A stretch of DNA of 64,000 bases from Blasia pusilla (Eukaryota > Marchantiophyta > Marchantiopsida > Blasiales). The position numbers and the translations under genes are program-made. The notes beneath the pieces were generated by a model. That model ran no database searches. It was given only the letters and a program-made list of their open reading frames with translations, and had not been told where the DNA came from. The DNA lies in contig CM114275.1 in NCBI GenBank assembly GCA_050084515.1, positions 434,001 through 498,000 of the forward strand. The letters run 5' to 3'. Shown here piece by piece: positions 1 to 12,900 of this stretch; position 1 is the first letter of the stretch; each line of letters opens with the position of its first letter.

Positions 1-827
1 ATGAAAATGTAAAACCTTTGAAAATACAAATCAACAAGCTACATGGTGCTCCCAAGAGCACTAACATGGGACAACTTGCCCCCATACTCAATCCCTATCA
101 AAAATTGGATATTTTTTATAGGGATTTTGTGTGGGAGAGTGGCAGTGCTTCCGCTCGCTACTCTTCCACACGAAAAATTGGCAAAGGAAACATCACAAGT
201 AAGGAGTTCTTGCTTTGATGAGCACTCCCATGAACCGCTGAACGGGAATACGATCCCCAACCTGCAAAACCAACAAGTGACCATCGAGCTCCCCCATGAA
301 GCTCTCTCACTCACTCATTCTCTCTTTATAAAATAAGATCCAATCTCTCTCACAACACCATTGTTCTCACATGTGTGCACTTTCACATGTCTCTCTCAAT
401 GTCAAACCAAACCCTCTCTTAATGAGAGGCTTGGGTTACACACACAAGGCAAGCAAGATCATAGTTCCGCCGCCTCATGCCAAAGGTTCAACAAAGAGAG
501 AATGAGCTCTCAAGCTCTTTCTCCTTGAGGTATACCCCTCCCGTATCCCAAGCTCTCTCCATGGTAACCTATGCTCCCAAGTCACCTCCTTGGATCTTGA
601 TCTGATGTAGGAGGTCCAGCGCCACTTACCAAAAATAGAAAATTGATCATATACTCAAAATGGTACTTATCTAAAATAGTAAGTTCCTCAATATGGCTCC
701 AAATGAGCCGAAACGAAGGGGAAATATGATCTCTCAGGTCTTGGGGCCTCAACAAGTCATCCTCGACCTATTGAGCATTTCCTCTACTATTCACAAAGGC
801 GCTCTACTTGATCTCACCGATCTATCA
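1..827 (-). mobile_element. 5' end of a minus-strand LTR retrotransposon (LTR plus leader), cut by the window edge
   Basis: The reverse complement of this stretch matches 49164 to about 49995 over its whole length. Positions 329-827 are the LTR (outer end TG at 826-827; the inner CA reads TA here) and 1-328 are the untranslated leader. The element therefore points left and its coding part lies outside the window. The match is clear by eye, including the segment reading tttggagccatat and the long leader, but with scattered substitutions and small gaps, so it is an older or different copy of the same family as the element at 49164-59507. Not a solo LTR, because the leader continues to the window edge. 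It lies immediately beside the broken ORF at 844. Confidence 0.85.
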
Positions 828-843
828 TAAAAGACGTGACAAG

Positions 844-1987
844 ATGGATGAATTGTTGCGATGGAGAGCAAGAGGTAACGTGGGAGAACTCACCCGCAAG
901 ACAACCCTACTTGAGGGACGTCTTGAGAAGGACGTTGATATGATCTTATTTCAACCTATCGAGTAGTTGTGGCCTCTAGCTATACGCGCAGCATGGGACA
1001 ATATCGTAGATCCAAACGTTGCGAACTATGCATGTATGATGTTGGCACCAATGCCTCTTAATCCGAACACACAAGTGCAAGATCTTTTGGATTGGATGAA
1101 GTCAATCGCACTATGTGAAGGAGGGGTTCTCATGCCAAACAACTGGCCCAAATGCATGATCTGCTTCAACGCCATTGTTGTAGAAGGTTGTTATGTGACA
1201 GACACATGTAAAGCTTGTTATAATTATTGGCATCCATATTGTCTTGAAAAGGCCATGCTACTATCTTATAAGTGTCCAACTTGTAGACAAGCTTGGTCAT
1301 GAAGACTCTTTCATATTTTTGGCATATCTTTCCGCGCTCCTGATGGCAATGCACCGCCCACTTATTGCAAATTAACCCAAGAGCAAGAAAATTTCACTTT
1401 CAGTTTGGGACTCCAAAGAGAACATAGACGGGATGGTTCAAGCTGAAATCCCTCGCCATCGGAGGATTGACCAGACAATGCGAGCGTGGTTGGTCCGCTT
1501 CATTGACATGTACGATCGAGGAGAGCTCATCCATGGAACAACCATTGATCTCCAAAATTGAGAGGCGGAAAACTTCTTCTTTGCTCAAGGGTTGAATTCA
1601 CAAGAAGTTCGAGACGCCCTCAACACAACTTGACAACTTGTGCTAAACCATCATCAAAATCCATTGATGGATGAGATTGTTTTAAGGAGACTCGAATTGA
1701 TCTTGCTACCTTTCTTATGGCAAGATATTCCTAAAAGGACTTAAGGCGGATATCCTCAAATATACTATTATCCTCGTCAAATACAAGAGGAACTCTTTAG
1801 ATTCTTCCAGAGAGAGTGGGAGATGTTTCTAACAGAACCAACACAAGAAATTGATGATGGTGAAGCTGATGTTGAGTTGGAAAGGACTATTCCTCAGGGA
1901 GGTGGGACGCGCGTGACTAGAGCCAGGGGAAGAGGAGGAAGAAATGGTGAGACCTCGACACAGGTGTTACATACATCGGATGATTAA
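844..1987 (+). pseudogene. Broken ORF with a C4HC3 (PHD/RING-like) finger, family not recognised
   Basis: An ORF begins with ATG at 844 and runs to a stop at 1300-1302, interrupted by one TAG at 964-966. Its C-terminal part (1153-1284) has the pattern C-x2-C-x14-C-x2-C-x4-H-x2-C-x10-C-x2-C, which fits a zinc-binding C4HC3 finger. The usual PHD tryptophan before the last Cys pair is absent, so a RING variant is equally possible. After a frameshift the coding look resumes in another frame from about 1390 to the stop at 1985-1987, ending in an Arg/Gly-rich tail, with further stops at about 1559 and 1630. I do not recognise the family; a transposon-borne gene or a degraded host gene are both possible. 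It starts 17 bp from the end of the retrotransposon LTR, so its true 5' part may have been displaced. Confidence 0.45.
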
Positions 1988-2844
1988 TCAAATTAGGGAG
2001 AATGAGTTGATATTTATATTTTTGTAATGTACATAAGTATTAGGTTCCTCTCAATCTAGATGTTTTGTGGGGTACTCATCATTTGTTGTAAAATATTTTT
2101 AAAAAAATTCAAAATATTCCACTAAGGAAACTTGTGAATATGAGCCGATCACGAATGTTGTTCATGAAGTGAGTTAATGAAATGGATGAAATGTTTCTCT
2201 TGGGTTATAAATCCTTGGATAAGGTGGAAGGTACCATAATTGAGTGATTTGTTTGATAAAAATTTAATTTTTTTATTACTAACTCCTAAAAAATTACTAA
2301 CTCATCAAAATAAGTGATTTCTTTTATTTATTGAAAGATGGGGATTGGAAAAGGGATGATTTTTTTTTCCAAAATTAATGAAGGAAAACCTATGTTTGAA
2401 TTGAATTATAAAGGAAAATTATGTATGAATTTTGTTTAGTGACCAATATTGCATGGGGTAGAATTTGAAAGGGACTTGGGTGGAATAGAAAACCAAATTT
2501 ACTTATTAATTCATTTTATTTAATACTATAGTAGGTGAATATTAATATTACTAAATTTATTTAAATTTGAAACTTTTAGATAAAGAAATTCAGAGGTGCC
2601 TTGATTCATATGTAATGGAAAGAGAAATTGAATTTTAATTGACAATGAGTAGATTTGGTTTGAATGTTATGGAAGGATGAATTTACTCTAGGGAGCAAGA
2701 TATCATTTATATTTGATTGCAAGAGTGTAATTACTCACAAGAGTGCAATGTGATAAATCTTCTAACATTCTACGGAATAGTTCAGATGGTCCCAAAGTAA
2801 CATCTATCACTAAGGCAAAGTATCATCCCGAATTAAGTTTAAAA
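1988..2844. other. AT-rich non-coding stretch with a dispersed-repeat fragment
   Basis: No ORF of substance. The segment near 2310-2400 (tttatttattgaaagatggg followed by a T-run and ccaaaattaatgaa) is clearly related to 45450-45530 and to 43745-43775, so it belongs to a repeat family present at least twice in the window. Confidence 0.6.
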
Positions 2845-5800
2845 TGACCTTTTGGACCCGAAGGAGATAACCTTGAATGAAAAAACAAAAATCTTTAATC
2901 GGACATCTTCTCCAACGTTTCCATCTTGAGCTAAAATTTAGACCATATGGTCTCCAAGGTTCATCTAGTAATCTTGCCAAGTTTAAAGCAAAATGGAGTT
3001 GGGAACACAAGCTCAAAAAGTGGCAAGTCCATTTTGGACTCGAACCATTAGACCTTCTATCAAAATAAGGGTTTTTCATTTTTCATCTTGTCCAAATTTC
3101 AAATTTTGAACTCAAATTTGTCCCATGTGTTCCCCAAGGTTCATGTTACACTCTTGCCAAGTTTCATGCAAAATGGAGTTGTGAGAAAAAACTCAAAAAT
3201 TACTAACCCCTTTTTGGACCTGAACCATCAAACCTTCTATAAAAAAATGGTTTTTTATTTTTCATCTTGTCCAAATTTCTCATCTTACGCTGAAATTTGT
3301 ACAATATGGTCCCCAAGGTGCATGTGACACTCTTGCCAAGTTTTAGTGCAAATGGAGTTGAGACAAAAAAATTCAAAAATTACTAACTCCTTTTTGGACC
3401 CGAATCATTAAACCTTCTAAAAAATAAGATTTTTTCATTTTTCATCTTGTCCTCATTTCTCATCTTAAGCTAGAATTTGGCCCAAATGGTCCCCAAGGTG
3501 CATGTAACACTCTTGCCAAGTTTCAGTCAAAATGCAGTTGTGAAAAAAAAACAAAAAAATTACTAGCTCCTTTTTGGACTCGAACCATTAAACCTTAAAT
3601 GAAAAGAAGGTCTTATGATTTTTCACCTTGTCCACCTTTCTCATCTTCAGGTGAAATTTGGCCCACATGATCTCCAAGGTGCTTCTAGCACTCTTGCCAA
3701 GTTTCATACAAAATAGAGATGTGGGAAGAAGCTCAAAAATTAGTAACTCCTTTTTGGACCCGAACCATTAAACCTTCTATAAAATAAGGTTTTTTCATTT
3801 TTCATCTTGTCCAAATTTCTCATCTTGAGCTGAAATTTTGCCCACATGGTCCCCAAGGTGCATGTTACACTCTTGCCAAGTTTAAGTCAAAATGGAGTAA
3901 TGAATTTTTTTTTCAAAAATTACTAACTCCTTTTTGGACTCAAACCATTAAACCTTGAATGAAAAGAAGATCTTATGATTTTTCACCTTGTCCACCTTTT
4001 CTTATCTTAAGGTGAAATTTTGCCCACATGATCTCCAAGGTGCTTCTAGGAGTCTTACCAATTTTCATGCAAAATAGAGATGTGAGAAAAAACTCAAAAA
4101 TTAGTAACTCCTTTTTGGACCCGAACCATTAAACCTTCTACCAAAATAGGGTTTTTTCATTTTTCATCTTGTCCAAATTTTTCATCTTGAGCTGAAATTT
4201 TTCCCACATGGCCCCTAAGGTGCATCTATCAGTCTTGCAAATTTTAAAGCAAAATAGAGTTGGGACCACAAGCCCAAAATTTGGCAAGTCCATTTTGGGC
4301 CGGAACCATCAGACCTTTGATCAAACTAAGTTTTTTTCATTTTTCATCTTGTCCAACTTTGTCATATTCATGTGAAATTTGGCCCACATGGTCTCCAAGT
4401 TACATCTAGGAGTCTTGCTAATTTTAATGCAAAATGGAGATGTGACCAAAAGCTCAAAAATTACCAACTCCTTTTTGGACCCAAACCATTAAACCTTGAA
4501 TGAAAATGAGGTCTTATGATTTTTCAGCTTGTCCAACTTCGTCATCTTGAGCTGAATTTTTTCCAAAATGGTCTCCAAGGTGCATCTAGCACTCTTGCTA
4601 AGTTTCATGCAAAATTAATTTTTGAGAAAAAGCTCAAAAATTACTAACTCTTTTTTGGACCCTAACCATTAGACCTTCTACGAAAACAAAGTTTTTTTCA
4701 TTTTTCATCTTGTCCAACTTTCTCATCTTGAGCTGAAATTTGGCACACATGGTCCCCAAGGTGCATGTTACACTCTTGTCAAGTTTTAGTGAAAATGGAC
4801 TTGTGAGAAAAAACTCAAAAATTACTAACTCCTTTTTGGATGAAAAGAAGGTCTTATGATTTTTCACCTTGTCCAATTTCTCATATTGAGGTGAAATTTG
4901 GCCCAAAATTTCCACAAGATTCATTTAGAAGTCTTGCAAAATTTCATGCAAAATAGAGTTGGGAGCAAAAGCTCAAAAATTACTAACTCCTTTTTGGACA
5001 CGAACCATTAAACCTTGAACAAAAAGAAGGTCTTTAATTTTTCACCTTGTCCAACTTTCCATTCTTGAGCTGAAATTTGGCCCAAATGGTCTCCAAGGTG
5101 CATCTAGCACTCTTTCCAAGTTTTAAGTAAAATGGATTTGGGACCACAAGCTCAAAAAGTGGCAAGTCCATTTTGGACCCGAACCATCAGACCTTCTATG
5201 AAAAATCAATTTTTTCATTTTTCATCTTGTCCAACTTTGTCATCTTGAGTTGAAATTTGGCCCATCTGGTCCCCAAGATTCATGTTACACTCTTGCCAAG
5301 TTTCAGTCCAAATAGAGTTGTGAGCAAAAGCTAAAAAATTACTAATTCCATCTTGGACCCGAACCATTAGACCTTCTATCAAAATAAGGTTTTTTCATTT
5401 TTCATCTCGTCCAAATTTATCATCTTGAGCTGAAATCTGGCCTACATGGTCCCCAAGGTGCATCCAGCACTCTTGCTAAGTTTTAGGCAAAATTAAGTTG
5501 TGAGTAAAAGTTCAAAAATTTACTAACTCCTTTTTGGACCCGAACCATTAGACCTTCTATCAAAATAAGGTTTTTTGATTTTTCACCATGTCTTATTTTC
5601 CTATCTTGAGCTGAAAGTTTTTCTACATGGTTTCCAAGGTGCATGTTCCACTCTTGGCAAGTTTCAACCAAAATGGAGTTGTGAGGAAAACCTCAAAAAC
5701 ATGTAAGTACCTTTTGGCCCCGAACCACTAAACCTACAATGGAAAGAAGGTTTTTTCATTTTTCATCATGTCCAACTTTCCCAAGTTTCCTTTTTAGCAC

Positions 5801-5860
5801 TCTTGCAAAGTTTTGAGAAAAGTGGAGTCGTGACCATGAACTAAAAAATCACACTTACCA
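2845..5860. repeat. Tandem array of a ~180-bp satellite, about 17 copies
   Basis: The anchor gaaccattaaacctt recurs at about 3048, 3228, 3408, 3588, 3768, 3948, 4128, 4308, 4488, 4668 and on to about 5730, a spacing close to 180 bp. One copy near 4840 has an internal deletion of about 13 bp and nearby spacing drops to about 170. Each unit holds the blocks tttttggacccgaacc, tttttcatcttgtcc, catcttgagctgaaattt and ccaaggtgcat, then acactcttgccaag. Units fall into two loose variants around the middle: a gttttttcatttttcatc type and a gaaaagaaggtcttatgatt type. They alternate without a strict higher-order period. ORFs inside the array are short and arise from the repeat itself. Confidence 0.95.
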
Positions 5861-6022
5861 ATTTCACCTTCAATGTAAAAATAAATGCGTCATTAGCGGG
5901 AAGTATTTTAAAAAGGAATGTCATAAAAATGACATTCTTACAATAGGCAACAAAAACAATTTTGCTACAACTATCTACTAATCCATCTCACTAAATTTTA
6001 TAATTACTCTTCTAGTCTAGGT
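5861..6022. other. Spacer between satellite array and hAT remnant
   Basis: AT-rich. Contains a short palindrome (gaatgtcataaaaatgacattc near 5916). This may be a terminal part of the hAT element, but I could not match it to an inverted partner near 8800. Confidence 0.3.
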
Positions 6023-8800
6023 CTATGGTTGGGTCCGGTGGATTAAGATGTTAGCGGTAATTTGGCGGGCCATAGTTCGAAGTTGGGTGGATTGGCGATG
6101 AGTTCCTATTGCAGTTGTTTCATCATCGGAGGAAATGTATGAACTATCGATGCCATGATTGATGGGTTGAGATTTTGGAACCATAGGTTTGAGAACATCA
6201 TTATCATTAGGCTCATCAACTAAGTCCACCGTTTCAACGCTCAAAGATTGTGGAGGAGTATCCCGCATAGGTTCACTAGACTCGGTGGAATAATTCTGAA
6301 CTCTTACTGGTGCAAAAATCTGAGGGTCGTAGGTCTTGTTAGGAGAAGTGTTGGGCATATTAGCTTCACTTGAAGTCCTCCCTTGTTGCTCTTCTTCGTG
6401 CTCTCGAATCCAATGTTCCATTTCAACATCATCTTCATCTCTTCCAAGACCCTCGGAATAAAAACATTTCAGTGTTGCCGATATGAGTATCCTCTCTCCC
6501 TTTGATGCCATGAATTCCACATATCACATCCACCTCCTCTAGGTCCTCATCTTGCAGGTCAAGGTTATCTTCATGATTACTATCATAGTTTCTTGCATGC
6601 AAGCTAGATTCACTGCCATCTTCTACTACCCTTCTAGCTTGTTCTTGTCCATTCCTTTATGAAAAGTATTGCTCGTACAAGAGCGCTTGTCTTGATTTTA
6701 AAGAAACACCCTTGTCTCCAAACCTTGAGTTCGTGTAGATGTAAACCAAATCCTTGGCACGCTCGTTGGTCAATTTATTCGTGTGCTTGTTGTGGATGAA
6801 ACCATAACTACTCCAATTTCTCTCCGTTGAAGAAGATGAAACCACTTGTGCTAATATGGACTTAGCCATAGAGCGCAATGTTGGTGCACCTTGACCGTGC
6901 ATGCTCCACCAATCAGAGGGACTAAGTGAATCAACAACTTCCTACCAAATTCATCCATAAATATTTCCTCATGGTTCAAAATGTTGCCCAACTCTGGCAA
7001 GCAAGTTGCCACATAATAATTAGCCTCGGTGACATTGAAGCCATGCACCCTTGTTGCATGAAGTTTCAGATATTGTTTGAAATCTCTCACGCACTCAACA
7101 TTTGAAATGACGTCTTGAACATTGCCAAGAAGATTGTAAGGGGCGAGACTGTAGCATATTGCATGTAACTTGTTGTGGATAAGTGCCCACCACCTAGAAA
7201 TAACATCGACCATCTCTATAGCTCTAGACATTGTGACAAAATAACCGCAACGCCTTCCATCCACATCGGGCGATGGAGTTACAGGAAAAGAATGAGTCTT
7301 TTCCATTATCTCAAAAATACAATGATAAATACACCTCGTCATTGCTTTATGACCATCACACTTTCTCAAAAGAATAAAAGTTGGTTGAGCCACAATAAAC
7401 AACTACACTAAAAAATTGTGATTGGCCACAATAGTCTCAATCTCTCGTGCCTTCTCCCTTTCCCTCGCATCCCTGCCGTTGAAATACTCCCTAAAAGCAT
7501 TGTTGGCAACCAGGGCGTGGAATGCCTCCCTCAATTCTAAGATGCGTCCCGACATGATAAAATTTATGACAAAGCATGTCTTTGTAGGAAGTAACAATCA
7601 TCTCTTCATTGGATTGGTTTCCATGAATTTGGCCATCATCCAAGTTCTAGTCTTCACAAATACTACCATATCTCGAGCTTGTGCAAAAATCCTGTCCATC
7701 TAAGGCCATCTACCCAACTCTTCGTAGACTAGATCAAGAGAATGTGATACGCATCCACCCCAAAGAATATGAGGGAATCTTGCTTTGATAAGTTTCCCTA
7801 CTGCTCGCTCATTGCTAGCATTGTCTGTCACAAGTTGCAACACATTCTCTGGCCGATATGCATGATAGTCCTCTCTATGTGACATGCCCCAACAATTCCG
7901 CCATTTAGGATTCCCTTTTGGTGTCTACCGACTCAATCATGACTTCACCTTGTGCACAGGAGACCATTATGTTTACTAAAGACTCGCTCCTCATATTGGT
8001 CCAAGAATTCGTTATGGTTATGGCCCCCAAACGTAAATTTTCCGATATGCCATCCACCTTTTCCTTCACCTTCCCCATATGTTTCTCAAGTAGGGTGGTG
8101 CGCAACGAATTGTAACTAGGACCTGAGTAACCCTTCACCTTTGTTGTTTCCAACATTGCTTGTTCAAAAATATCTTGCCGTACTACGTTGAATGGTATTC
8201 CACATTCGTAGAAATACTTTGCCCACATGTCATTCGCAACTTCTATTCCTTGGATGTTGAAAGAATCCCTCAGATCAGCTTGCTTCTTCCCAGAACTACT
8301 ACTCCCTCCAATGGGCCTAATAACTCCTCTGCATTCCTCGAGAGTGTCACTCGGTGGCATGTCCGAACCCCATCAACATTCTGTACAACATAAACACTAT
8401 TTCCTGTTTTTTGCAAACCTTTTTGTAATGAAGTCGTCTCTTCCACTTCGCTCGAAGGTCTCGCTTCCCTTCTTTGTCCATTTCCCACTAGTACCCTATT
8501 TTGGAGATCTTGTTGCACATTGGGAGGGATCTTCACACATAATTTGGCATGATGGATATCATGATTCCCATCCTTTGTCTTTCTTCTCTCTCAAGTAAAA
8601 TGACCCATCATTCGCGTGCTATGATAGATTTTCATAGAATAGGAACAATACTTGCACTACCATCGCTTGATGTTCCACCTGCCATCTGTACTTCTTCCCA
8701 ATGTTCCTTCACAATATGTTGGAGTTCTCTAGCTTTGGTCATGACTACACACTCACTAATCCCACCCAAAAATATTTGGAAAATTCACAATAATTTACTA
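6023..8800 (-). pseudogene. hAT-superfamily transposase (BED-linker, DUF659 and dimerisation region), decayed
   Basis: Read on the minus strand from right to left. A basic linker at 8536-8400 resembles the stretch that follows a BED zinc finger. Then comes a DUF659-type block at 8360-7905 (residues like WAKYFYECGIPFNVV and NSWTNMRSESLVN), continuing at 7885-7700 with VTDNASNERA and a Cys-x2-His pair (GGCVSHSLDLV). A helical middle part at 7597-6851 follows. At 6902-6657 lies the hAT dimerisation signature SSSSTERNWSSYGFIHNKHT with LTNERAKDLVY. An acidic tail at 6520-6023 follows. Frameshifts and stops separate the blocks, so the product is dead. The upstream BED finger itself is not readable. 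I could not fix the terminal inverted repeats or the target duplication. The family catalyses cut-and-paste transposition through an RNase H-like core. Confidence 0.85.
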
Positions 8801-9469
8801 TTTCAATATTAGTATGCATCGACCAGTAAAATATATGCAAATTACACCAAATATTGTCCGTAAATGCTCCAATAACAAAACTTGGTACACTCACTATGAA
8901 CAAGAAAGATCAATATGCTAACCTAGATAACGGAGATACCTTTAGTATCAAGGTTATCTAATGGCAAAACATATTCTCACTTATCAAGTTCAGCTATCTA
9001 TGGAGAAAAAAATTTGAGAGAGAGAGAGAGAGAGAGAGATGAAGGGAAGAATGAGATTATGAGAGTATACAAAAAATGAGCAAGTTTATATAGGGGAGGA
9101 TGGAAGGAAGAGAATGAACCCTTCTAACTCCCCAAATCATCGACCCCCACTTACAATTGATTACTAAACCATCTCCATTAATTTTCTTTAATAAACCTAC
9201 TTTTATTCTCCTATTAGATTCCTTCTTGACCTATCCTAACTTCTTGACCTATTTTAAATTTCCAACAGACCTATTTTACAATACAACCACCCTATTCAAA
9301 TCTATTTTAATATTTTCATCCCTTTCTCCACCGCCTTGATCCCAAATTCATCAATTACTCTAATTTCTAACTAACCTATATTCTCCTACAACAACCCTAT
9401 TCCAACCTCTCAAACCGTCAATCACCCAAACCATAATAGTGATAGAATTTATTAAATACCTCACTAAAA
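8801..9469. other. AT-rich spacer with a GA microsatellite
   Basis: A (GA)n tract of about 12 units lies near 9017-9041. No ORF that looks coding. May hold the 5' end of the hAT element. Confidence 0.5.
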
Positions 9470-9900
9470 TGACAGGGCCCACCCACAACCCCTGGCACGC
9501 ACGGCCCGCAAGGAGCCCATGCGCGGCCGCGCACCCTAGCTTGCATGTGGGCTCCAAGGCCCGCAAGCAGCCCCACGTGGGCTCTAGAGCCCGCAACTAG
9601 CCTACGCATGGGCTCGAAGGCCCGCATGCGAGCCCGCGCTGGGCTTTTAGGCCCGTAATCAGCTTGCAGCCTAGCCTGCAAGTAGCCCGTGACCTAGCCT
9701 GTAGGCGGGCTCCAAGGCCTGCAACGAGCCTGTACACGGGCTCCACGGCCCCCATGTGAGCCCGCGCCGTAGCCCGCACGTGGGCTCGAAGGCCCACAAG
9801 CGGCCCATAATCAGCCTAGCTAGACAAGGGCCTTAGGGCTTGCACCCTAGCCCGTAGGTGGGCTTCAAGGCCTGCAATGAGCCGTGTGAGGTTCCTGAAC
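9470..9900. repeat. GC-rich degenerate minisatellite
   Basis: Variants of the block gtgggctccaaggcccgcaa recur roughly every 25-40 bases, with interleaved gcccgt/agcctgc words. Many blocks are partly palindromic (gggctc/gagccc). The stretch is sharply GC-rich against AT-rich flanks. The short Ala/Arg/Gly-rich ORFs across it come from the repeat and are not genes. Confidence 0.75.
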
Positions 9901-12900
9901 CGACCAGAAAGTCTCTTCCAAGTCTTGAGAGACTTGCCTATGTTGTAAAGCAAGATACTATGTTGAGCTTGATGAGAGGCCAAGTCAGAATTTGGTAAAA
10001 TAGAGCACTGATTGACCGAGACCCCACTAACCTGAGTGCATGTTTGGGTGCAGATCAGCATTGAGAGAGTGTACTAATGAACGCACCCTTCCGCAATATT
10101 AGAGATTTACGTTCAAGGTGAGTAGGCGCACGACACTACATTAGTACTAGGGTTTCAAAAAAATCACCATGAATCTTAATCCATCCATATTAGCAAAGAA
10201 CTCCTCTCGAGTCTTTCATCCCCACTACAAAGCATCCACAACTTCTAGAATCTAGAACTCCCCATGCTTTATCACACTCTAGGCAAACAGAAGCTAATTT
10301 TATAAAGGTTCTATACGAGGGAGAGCAAATAGATCAAAACGTGATGTTTGGGCTAAGGAAGTTACACATCATAAGGATCATAATCTGAAACTTTGATGTG
10401 AGCTAATGCCAAATAGATATCCAAAAACCAATGTACATGGTTATGAGCCTTGGCTTAGTGATCTAAAATTACAAACCGTGCATTACCTTGACTTGTCATG
10501 TATTGAAATAAGTAGGCAATATCCTATGAGTATATTGATAGTAACCAACTATATTATGGAATCATAAATATATGTTGGTGTACCCACGTTGGATCCAGAG
10601 TTTTTAAGAAGAAAATTTATCCAACTCTTGAAAACAAAGAGGTCAATGTTGAAGGCCTATTGGATGTTAGAATCGGAAAAGTTTAAGTCCCAAAAATGAC
10701 AAAAGGCACAATCACACGTCACCAATTTTGAACTACAATAGTTGAGAGGTTTAGAGGGGTTCGTTGTAATTCATAAATCTAACATGATACTCTATAAAAT
10801 ATAAGATATGATTTATTCATTGTATTTTATGCAGATGTTAAAGTGCACCATGATATGTTGCATCCCAATAAACCCAAAATGGAGGAGGAGAGGCGACGAG
10901 TACCATTATCGGTGTTGAGGTAGGTAATTTGAGTGACCACATGGTAGTACAAGCAAAGTTGGCATGACTCTTCATGGTTGGGATGAACACCCAACATCCA
11001 CCCCAAATACCAACAGACACTATGATGGTGAAAATGCTTCAACCAATGATATAACAAATGTCTCAAAACTATCGCTAACAAAGAACTCCATTAGGCACAT
11101 GATAAGGATTAATGACTTCACACACAAGTAGCAAGAGATGTACCAAGCAAGACCCCTGGTGAGCACGATGGTAGAGCGGCCACAATGTCACAATTCATAG
11201 TTCCTATGACCACATAATAGGGATTTTGTATACGTGATAACAAAAGAAAAATTGTACAAGGCTTACATCTGTGACAAGAAGATAACTAAAAAATGGAAGG
11301 GACGTCGAAGAAACATATCAACTACGAAATTCATGGTGAATATTCCCCAATGTCGTTGTTCAATCCCAACAACATGGACGTTTAGACTCCATGTAGCGAA
11401 TGCTTTGTGTAGCATGAATTTAAAATTAGTCACACATGATTACAATTAAATGAGTTGAACTCTACATGAAGGCTTCATGTAGATGAATCACAACTCCATT
11501 TCATTGAAGGAGGTACATTTCTCTTAGGTGACACAAGTGAATGAAGGCTTCATGTAGATGAATCACCACTCCATATCATTGAAGGAGGTACATTTCTCTT
11601 AGGTGACATATGTAAATGCAGCGTGCTTGCTTCCTTTCTCTCTATGGACAAATAATTCAGCCCCCTTAACTTTGCATCCCAAGTCATTCTACATGCGCAC
11701 TCTTCATCCAAGCTAAAGGGTCGTTTCGTCAACCTTCCAAAGATATTGTGAATTTGTGGTTGTGGATGAAATTTTGACCACCATGGCTCTAAGGTTTCAC
11801 TAAGAAGTTAGTTGGGCTGTACTATCGAGTGTTTGTCAAAATGTACTACATAGGCTACAACATGTGGGGCGTCTTTTTCAAGCTTTCCATATTATATATC
11901 TAAAGAACTTGCAACCTTAGACAAAGGTTTTCGACTTCCAAGCTGGGTTCAGAATGGACGCACAACTAAACCTCCTGAAAGTAGGAAGAGCTTTTTCTAG
12001 AGTTGTGAATTCGTTATGTATAGCTGCTTTATACTGGACTTCATTATTTTATTATTATTTCCGTGCCAACTCCCATTGGTTGATCCTCTCCAACTCTGGT
12101 GGTCTTGCAGTCTTGCGGACTTGGAGTCATGCAGACTTCTGACCACTCTCAAGGCACATTCATGGGCAGATCTCTCTCGCTTGTTTCTCATGCTAATAAC
12201 GAGTGAGTGAAAGGAGTCCCGTGCCCACCCCTCAGGCCAATTTCTCCTCGTCTGGAAATCTCGATGCAAAATATCAAGGCCCATGGCTTTCGATCTTGTG
12301 CGACGGAATAAAAGGTGGGTTCAAAATGGTGATGAAACAAATGCTCGCCTTCATGAAGACAACTATACTATCCAAATCCAAAACACCACTGACCATGATC
12401 CAGCAGTCATCAAAACTAGCTATATGATTCATTCAACATTACCTTGTTGACTTCACTCATTTCGAATCTTAGGCTGGCCCATGTCTAGTTCTGAAGGGAG
12501 TCCAATTCACCTAATCTACTGCTTCCCATAGATTCTTCCAGGCAGCTTCCATCTGTCTTAGCAGATCACTTGTGACATTTTCTATGCTCAAAAATATCTC
12601 ACTGGTTGGAGAGGTCCACAACCTTTGACCGCTCTCTCTATGACTCTACAAATTTGCAAGCAAAGCAAAGTCTCCACAAAAAGATCCATAAAGAAAGAAA
12701 CAAAAAAAAAGCCTCTCAAGAAGGCACAAGCAGCCTCGGAGGAATAAAGGAGGTAAGACTAGTGATGCACATGTCAATGTAGCTCATCCGATACTACTTT
12801 CTGCCTTCTGACTATGAGTGACAAGGGTGAAAAGAGTATTTGAATGAATCCAGCCCTGGGTTAAGAACCATGTCCAAATAGCTCGAATGCAATTGGCAAA

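Noticed and set aside
2810-5671. Several 60-96-codon ORFs in the satellite
   Set aside because: They repeat with the 180-bp unit and shift with its indels; not genes.
9360-9800. Ala/Arg-rich minus-strand ORFs
   Set aside because: Direct products of the GC-rich minisatellite in several frames.
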